Assembly: GCF_000374305.1 (NCBI RefSeq)
Contig: NZ_KB894094.1
Location: 665,077-729,076, forward strand
Source of the DNA: Actinomadura flavalba DSM 45200
GTDB taxonomy: Bacteria > Actinomycetota > Actinomycetes > Streptosporangiales > Streptosporangiaceae
Direction: 5' to 3'
DNA: 64,000 bases
Within the stretch, counting starts at the first letter, position 1. Every line of letters starts with the position of its first letter. Shown in pieces: positions 59,219 through 64,000 of this stretch. Both the position numbers and the translations under genes were made by a program. The notes under the pieces are model-generated. The model had not been told where the DNA came from and did no database searches. It saw nothing but the letters and a program-made list of their open reading frames with translations.

Positions 59219-60100
59219 ATGGTCACGGACGAGATCAAGGGCGGGGCCTTCGTGCGCCAGCCCAACCGCTTCACCGACCCGCTGACCGCCGAGGCGGGCC
59301 GCTACCGGCTGCTGGTCTCGCTGGCCTGCCCGTGGGCGCACCGGACGCTGATCGTGCGGCGGCTGCTCGGGCTGGAGGACGCGATCTCCGTGGGCGTCGT
59401 CGACCCGATCCGCGACGAGCGCGGCTGGCGGTTCCCGCAGGCCGACCCGGTCACCGGCGCGACGTACCTGTCCGAGCTGTACCTGGCGTCCGACCCGTCG
59501 TTCACCGGCCGCTACACGGTCCCCTGCGTGTGGGACACGCAGGACCGGCGGCTCACCACCAACGACTTCCCCAACATCACGCTGGAGTTCGAGACGACGC
59601 TGGCGCCGCTGCACGCCGAGGGCGCCCCCGACCTGTACCCGGCGGCGCTGCGGCCCGAGATCGACGAGATCAACGACCTCGTCTACCGGACGCTCAACAA
59701 CGGCGTCTACCGCGCCGGGTTCGCCACCGAGCAGTACGTCTACGAGGAGGCCGCGCGCGGCGTCTTCGCCACGCTCGACGTGCTCGAAGAGCGGCTGGCC
59801 ACCCGCCGCTACCTGCTCGGCGACGCCGTCACCGAGGCCGACGTGCGCCTCTACCCCACGCTCGCCCGGTTCGACGCGGCCTACCACGGCCACTTCAAGT
59901 GCAACCTGCGCCGCCTCGTCGACTACCCGAACCTGTGGGGCTACGCGCGCGACCTCTACGCGATCCCGGCGTTCGGTGAGACGACCGACTTCGACCACAT
60001 CAAGCGGCACTACTACGGCACGCACCCGCACGTGAACCCGACCGGCATCGTCCCGATCGGGCCGCTCACCGACTGGACGGAGCCGCACGACCGGGCCTGA
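59219..60100 (+). CDS. Xi-class glutathione transferase homologue (thiol-hydroquinone reductase type)
   Basis: A 293-residue protein. The LVSLACPWAHRTLIVRRLLGL segment contains the C-P-W-A-H catalytic motif of glutathionyl-hydroquinone reductases, with the C-terminal helical domain LGDAVTEADVRLYPTLARFDAAYHGHFKCN and YPNLWGYARDLY. Actinomycetes use mycothiol rather than glutathione, so the physiological thiol is probably mycothiol. GGAAGGGG precedes the ATG at 59219; the 37-residue upstream extension covers operator DNA and is rejected. Confidence 0.9.
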   Translation: MVTDEIKGGAFVRQPNRFTDPLTAEAGRYRLLVSLACPWAHRTLIVRRLLGLEDAISVGVVDPIRDERGWRFPQADPVTGATYLSELYLASDPSFTGRYTVPCVWDTQDRRLTTNDFPNITLEFETTLAPLHAEGAPDLYPAALRPEIDEINDLVYRTLNNGVYRAGFATEQYVYEEAARGVFATLDVLEERLATRRYLLGDAVTEADVRLYPTLARFDAAYHGHFKCNLRRLVDYPNLWGYARDLYAIPAFGETTDFDHIKRHYYGTHPHVNPTGIVPIGPLTDWTEPHDRA

Positions 60101-60164
60101 TCGCCGCAAATCCTCCCTAAGCTGGCGGTCCACCACGTCCGACCAGTTGGAAGGCCCTCCGGCG

Positions 60165-60830
60165 ATGCGCAGCTCGTTCTTCAACAACCTCGACGACCAG
60201 ACGCCCGGTCACTTCGCGCTCCAGAACCCGCGCATGCTCCGCGTCCACCTCAACGGCGACGTCATCGCCCGCCAGGGGGCGATGGTGGCGTTCCAGGGCC
60301 AGATGGACTTCGAGTTCCAGGGGTCGGGCGGCGTCGGCAAGTTCCTCAAGAAGCTCGCCACCGGCGAGGGCGCGCCGCTCATGCGGGCCACCGGGCAGGG
60401 CCTGCTGTTCCTCGCCCACAACGCCGAGGAGCTGCACCTGTTCTACCTGGAGAACGAGTCGCTGACCGTCAACGGCGCCAACCTGCTCGCCTACGACTCG
60501 CACCTCCAGGCCGACATCCGCCGCGTCCAGGGCGCCGGGATGATGGCGGGCGGGCTGTTCAACACCACGCTCACCGGCACCGGCTGGGTGGCGCTGCACG
60601 TGCACGGCACGCCGGTCATGCTGGACGCGGGCCGCGCGCCCACGTTCGCCGACGCCCAGTCGGCGGTCGCGTGGAGCACCACGCTCCAGACCGGCATCAA
60701 CCGGACGATCAAGGCGGCGGCGTTCATCGGCCGGGGCAGCGGCGAGGCCGTCCAGCTCTCGTTCCAGGGGCAAGGGTTCGTGCTCGTCCAGGCCAGCGAG
60801 GGCCCGACCGTCCCCGTCCACAGCCACTGA
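60165..60830 (+). CDS. AIM24 family protein
   Basis: A 221-residue all-beta protein. MLRVHLNGDVIARQGAMVAFQG, FLKKLATGEGAPLMRATGQG and LFLAHNAEELHLFYLENESLTVNG in sequence match the AIM24/TIGR00266 family, found in bacteria and mitochondria without a firm biochemical role. No signal peptide or membrane segment. The ATG at 60165 is preceded by GGAAGG at somewhat long spacing. It is monocistronic, closed by a hairpin. Confidence 0.88.
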   Translation: MRSSFFNNLDDQTPGHFALQNPRMLRVHLNGDVIARQGAMVAFQGQMDFEFQGSGGVGKFLKKLATGEGAPLMRATGQGLLFLAHNAEELHLFYLENESLTVNGANLLAYDSHLQADIRRVQGAGMMAGGLFNTTLTGTGWVALHVHGTPVMLDAGRAPTFADAQSAVAWSTTLQTGINRTIKAAAFIGRGSGEAVQLSFQGQGFVLVQASEGPTVPVHSH

Positions 60831-60862
60831 GCGCGCAGCCGTTCAGCCCTACCCCGGCGGAT

Positions 60863-60889
60863 CGGCCTCCAAACCCGTGGTGGAGGCCG
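60863..60889 (+). terminator. Hairpin terminator after the AIM24 gene
   Basis: Perfect 9-bp arms CGGCCTCCA and TGGAGGCCG flank a 9-nt loop, 33 nt after the stop codon. Confidence 0.7.
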
Positions 60890-61029
60890 GTCCCGCCCCC
60901 GCGAACCGGCCGGAAACACCCCGCCGGGCCCCGTATCCTGCCGCGCTGGCACAGACGAGGTGGGGATGCGAGTAGCCTTGACGTGTCTCAGAACTCACCT
61001 GCGAGCTGCGGAAGAGGGCGATCTCCGCC

Positions 61030-64000
61030 GTGTCGACAGAGTCGTCGCAAACAAGTGCCGACCCCAAGACCCCTGACTTCGGTGCCAACGAATGGCTGGT
61101 CGACGAGCTGTACCAGAAGTACCTCGAAGACCCGAACTCGGTGGACGAAGCCTGGTGGAACTTCTTCGCGGACTACCGGCCGGACGCCCGGCCCGCCGCG
61201 ACCACCAGCGCCTCCCCCGAGGCGGCCCCGGCCGGGAACGGCGAGGCGGGCACCCCCGCCGCACGCCGCGAACCCGGCTCCACGGCCGCACGTGACGAAC
61301 CCGCCCCTCCCCCGGGCAAGGCCGCCCCCAAGGACTCCGGCTCCGGCGGCAAGGCCGCCGCCAAGCCGGCCCCCGCCAAGGCGAAGGGCGCCGAGAAGCC
61401 GGCGGGCAAGGCCGACAAGAGCAAGTCCGCCCCGCCGCCCGCCCCCGCAGGCGCCGAGGAGGTCCGGCTGCGCGGCGTCGCCGCCCGCACCGCGACCAAC
61501 ATGGAGGCCAGCCTCGCGGTCCCCACCGCGACGAGCGTTCGCGCCGTCCCCGCCAAGTTGCTGATCGACAACCGCATCGTCATCAACAACCACCTCAAGC
61601 GCGGGCGCGGCGGCAAGGTCTCCTTCACCCACCTCATCGGCTACGCCATCGTGCGCGCGCTCGCCGCGATGCCCGAGATGAACGCCGCCTACACCGAGGT
61701 CGACGGCAAGCCGGTGCTGGTCCGGCCCGAGCACGTCAACTTCGGCCTCGCCATCGACCTCCAAAAGCCCGACGGGCAGCGGCAGCTCGTCGTGCCGAGC
61801 ATCAAGGGCGCCGACACCCTCGACTTCCGCCAGTTCTGGGCGGCCTACGAGGAGATCGTCCGCAAGGCGCGCGGCAACAAGCTCACCCTGGAGGACTACC
61901 AGGGCACCACGATCAGCCTCACCAACCCCGGCACCATCGGCACGGTCCACTCCGTGCCGCGCCTCATGCCGGGGCAGGGCACGATCGTCGGCGTCGGCGC
62001 CATGGAGTACCCCGCCGAGTTCGCCGGGGCGTCCACCGACACGCTCGCGCGCATGGGCATCAGCAAGGTCATGACGCTGACGTCCACCTACGACCACCGC
62101 ATCATCCAGGGCGCCCAGTCCGGCGACTTCCTGCGCCGCGTGCACCAGCTCCTGCTCGGTGAGGAGGGCTTCTACGACGAGATCTTCGAGGCCCTGCGCA
62201 TCCCGTACGAGCCGGTCCGCTGGGTCAAGGACATCTCGGCCTCCCACGAGGACGACGTCGCCAAGGTCGCCCGCGTCCACGAGCTGATCCACGCCTACCG
62301 GGTCCGCGGCCACCTCATGGCCGACACCGACCCGCTGGAGTACCGCCAGCGCCGCCACCCCGACCTCGACATCCTCCAGCACGGCCTCACCCTGTGGGAC
62401 CTGGAGCGCGAGTTCGCCACCGGCGGCTTCGGCGGCAAGGCGACGATGAAGCTCCGCGACATCCTCGGCGTGCTGCGCATGGCCTACTGCCGCACCGTCG
62501 GCATCGAGTACATGCACATGCAGGACCCCGAGGAGCGCGCCTGGATTCAGGAGCGCGTGGAGATCCCGCACGACAAGCCGTCCCGCGAGGAGCAGCTCCA
62601 CGTCCTGCGGCGGCTGAACAGCGCCGAGGCGTTCGAGACCTTCCTCCAGACCAAGTTCGTCGGGCAGAAGCGGTTCTCGCTGGAGGGCGGCGAATCGCTC
62701 ATCCCGCTGCTCGACGCGGTCATCTCCTCGGCCGCCAAGGACGAGCTGGACGAGGTCGTCGTCGGCATGGCCCACCGCGGCCGGCTGAACGTCCTCGCCA
62801 ACATCGTCGGCAAGTCCTACGGGCAGATCTTCGGTGAGTTCGAGGGCAACCTCGACCCGCGCAGCGCCCAGGGCTCCGGCGACGTCAAGTACCACCTGGG
62901 CGCCTCGGGCGACTTCGTCGCCGACGACGACTCCAAGATCCACATCGAGCTGGTCGCGAACCCGTCCCACCTGGAGACCGTCGACCCCGTCCTGGAGGGC
63001 GTCGTCCGCGCCAAGCAGGACATGCTCGACGCCGGTGAGGGCGGCTTCACCGTCCTGCCGATCCTGGTGCACGGCGACGCGGCCTTCGCGGGCCAGGGCG
63101 TCGTCGCGGAGACGCTGAACCTGTCGCAGTTGCGCGGGTACCGCACCGGCGGCACCGTCCACGTCATCGTGAACAACCAGGTCGGGTTCACCACCGCGCC
63201 GGAGTACTCGCGCTCGTCGGTGTACTCCACCGACGTCGCCCGGATGATCCAGGCGCCGATCTTCCACGTGAACGGCGACGACCCCGAGATGTGCGCGCGC
63301 GTCGCGCAGCTCGCGTTCGAGTACCGGCGGACGTTCCACAAGGACGTCGTCATCGACATGGTCTGCTACCGGCGGCGCGGCCACAACGAGTCCGACAACC
63401 CCTCGTTCACGCAGCCCCTCATGTACGACCTGATCGACGCCAAGCGCTCGGTCCGCAAGCTGTACACCGAGGCGCTGATCGGGCGCGGCGACATCACGGT
63501 CGAGGAGGCCGAGGCGGCGCTGCGCGACTACCAGGAGCAGCTCGAACGCGCCTTCACCGAGACGCGCGAGGCGGTCAAGAAGCCGCTGGAGCCGGGGTCG
63601 GTCGTCAAGCCCGACGTCGAGGAGCGCATCCCGATCGACCACGCGTCGGCGGGCACGGCGATCTCCGCGGAGACCGTCAAGCGGCTCATCGACGCGCAGG
63701 TCAGCCTGCCCGAGGGGTTCAGCGTCCATCCGCGCCTCCAGCCGATCCTCCAGCGCCGCGTGCAGTCGATCTCCGACGACGCGATCGACTGGGCGACCGG
63801 CGAGCTGCTGGCGTTCGGCTCGCTGCTCATCGACGGGCGGCCCGTGCGGCTCGTCGGGCAGGACAGCCGCCGCGGCACGTTCGGGCAGCGGCACGCCGTC
63901 CTGGTCGACCGCAGGTCCGGCGCCGAGTACACGCCGCTCAAGCAGTTCGGGCAGGGCGTCTCGAAGTTCTACGTGCACGACTCGCTGCTCAGCGAGTACG
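61030..64000 (+). CDS. kgd: Multifunctional 2-oxoglutarate metabolism enzyme Kgd/SucA (cut by window edge)
   Basis: A GTG at 61030 opens a frame that runs off the right edge (990 codons of the usual ~1230). Residues about 15-45 ([23 protein letters not shown]) are the E1 N-terminal helix. An A/K/P-rich linker follows to about 150. The E2-like acyltransferase domain ends [18 protein letters not shown], and the TPP-binding E1 part has [34 protein letters not shown] and [11 protein letters not shown]. It decarboxylates 2-oxoglutarate, and with partners gives succinyl-CoA, in the actinobacterial citric acid cycle. The C-terminal thiamine domain is missing only because of the window. Confidence 0.96.
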   Translation, partial: MSTESSQTSADPKTPDFGANEWLVDELYQKYLEDPNSVDEAWWNFFADYRPDARPAATTSASPEAAPAGNGEAGTPAARREPGSTAARDEPAPPPGKAAPKDSGSGGKAAAKPAPAKAKGAEKPAGKADKSKSAPPPAPAGAEEVRLRGVAARTATNMEASLAVPTATSVRAVPAKLLIDNRIVINNHLKRGRGGKVSFTHLIGYAIVRALAAMPEMNAAYTEVDGKPVLVRPEHVNFGLAIDLQKPDGQRQLVVPSIKGADTLDFRQFWAAYEEIVRKARGNKLTLEDYQGTTISLTNPGTIGTVHSVPRLMPGQGTIVGVGAMEYPAEFAGASTDTLARMGISKVMTLTSTYDHRIIQGAQSGDFLRRVHQLLLGEEGFYDEIFEALRIPYEPVRWVKDISASHEDDVAKVARVHELIHAYRVRGHLMADTDPLEYRQRRHPDLDILQHGLTLWDLEREFATGGFGGKATMKLRDILGVLRMAYCRTVGIEYMHMQDPEERAWIQERVEIPHDKPSREEQLHVLRRLNSAEAFETFLQTKFVGQKRFSLEGGESLIPLLDAVISSAAKDELDEVVVGMAHRGRLNVLANIVGKSYGQIFGEFEGNLDPRSAQGSGDVKYHLGASGDFVADDDSKIHIELVANPSHLETVDPVLEGVVRAKQDMLDAGEGGFTVLPILVHGDAAFAGQGVVAETLNLSQLRGYRTGGTVHVIVNNQVGFTTAPEYSRSSVYSTDVARMIQAPIFHVNGDDPEMCARVAQLAFEYRRTFHKDVVIDMVCYRRRGHNESDNPSFTQPLMYDLIDAKRSVRKLYTEALIGRGDITVEEAEAALRDYQEQLERAFTETREAVKKPLEPGSVVKPDVEERIPIDHASAGTAISAETVKRLIDAQVSLPEGFSVHPRLQPILQRRVQSISDDAIDWATGELLAFGSLLIDGRPVRLVGQDSRRGTFGQRHAVLVDRRSGAEYTPLKQFGQGVSKFYVHDSLLSEY

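Overview
The window is one continuous stretch of very high G+C actinobacterial chromosome. It has GTG and TTG starts, many ATGA/TGATG start-stop overlaps and few intergenic gaps. A mycothiol-dependent isomerase family gene, a complete conservon (cvnABCD), a SepF paralogue, a multifunctional 2-oxoglutarate enzyme (Kgd) and KstR-type steroid operators point to a mycelial actinomycete. Thermomonosporaceae (Actinomadura-like) is my best guess, by inference only. I see no rRNA, tRNA, CRISPR array, insertion sequence or prophage.

Layout. (1) 1-8930, minus strand: a ten-gene purine-degradation operon. It takes xanthine and 8-oxoguanine through urate, 5-hydroxyisourate, OHCU and allantoin, and it also carries hydroxypyruvate isomerase and glycerate kinase for disposing of glyoxylate carbon. 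Allantoinase runs off the left edge. (2) 9131-9612: two tandem, mutually similar proline-rich small proteins of unknown function. (3) 9673-17003: a five-gene, fully coupled minus-strand operon (OleA-like condensing enzyme, family 2 glycosyltransferase, P450, OleC-like adenylating enzyme, OleD-like reductase). A paralogous P450 faces it across a 31-copy, 15-bp tandem repeat. The OleA/C/D set without OleB is what a beta-lactone pathway would need. (4) 17019-18159: an antitoxin with a shortened PIN-toxin remnant, then a mycothiol-dependent isomerase family gene. (5) 18195-18645: five copies of a 90-102 bp repeat. (6) 18649-26070: an MFS exporter with divergent LysR, DUF5709, SepF, a Ser/Thr kinase, a secreted protein, a glyoxalase-fold protein and a DHFR-like reductase.

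(7) 26071-36703: a steroid side-chain module with cyp125, fadA5, two further P450s, a 3Fe-4S-type ferredoxin and a zinc alcohol dehydrogenase. Three promoters carry perfect matches to the KstR half-site rule TnnAACnnGTTnnA. Two promoters carry a second, unrelated operator built from nGAGAC and GTCTCA. A GT4 glycosyltransferase / methyltransferase / toroid protein / methyltransferase group sits inside this module. (8) 36814-45029: a secreted nuclease-like protein, a two-helix membrane peptide, an unannotated 25-residue cysteine-rich metallothionein-like peptide, a D-cysteine desulfhydrase-type PLP enzyme, a membrane-anchored beta-propeller, a DUF1707 protein, a Uma2 protein and a cupin.

(9) 45038-52073, minus strand: a ROK-regulated ABC sugar or polyol importer with a Gfo/Idh/MocA dehydrogenase and a TIM-barrel isomerase. 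(10) 52263-56181, minus strand: the conservon cvnABCD. (11) 56463-60830: a CbiX-like protein, an enoyl-CoA hydratase plus MFE-2-type dehydrogenase pair (possibly also steroid or acyl-CoA beta-oxidation), a xi-class glutathione-transferase homologue and an AIM24 protein. (12) 61030-64000: the 5' two thirds or more of kgd, cut by the right edge.

Several monocistronic genes (17401, 39020, 44349, 56463) have a TAnnnT hexamer ending 6-7 nt before the start codon and no Shine-Dalgarno sequence, so they look leaderless.
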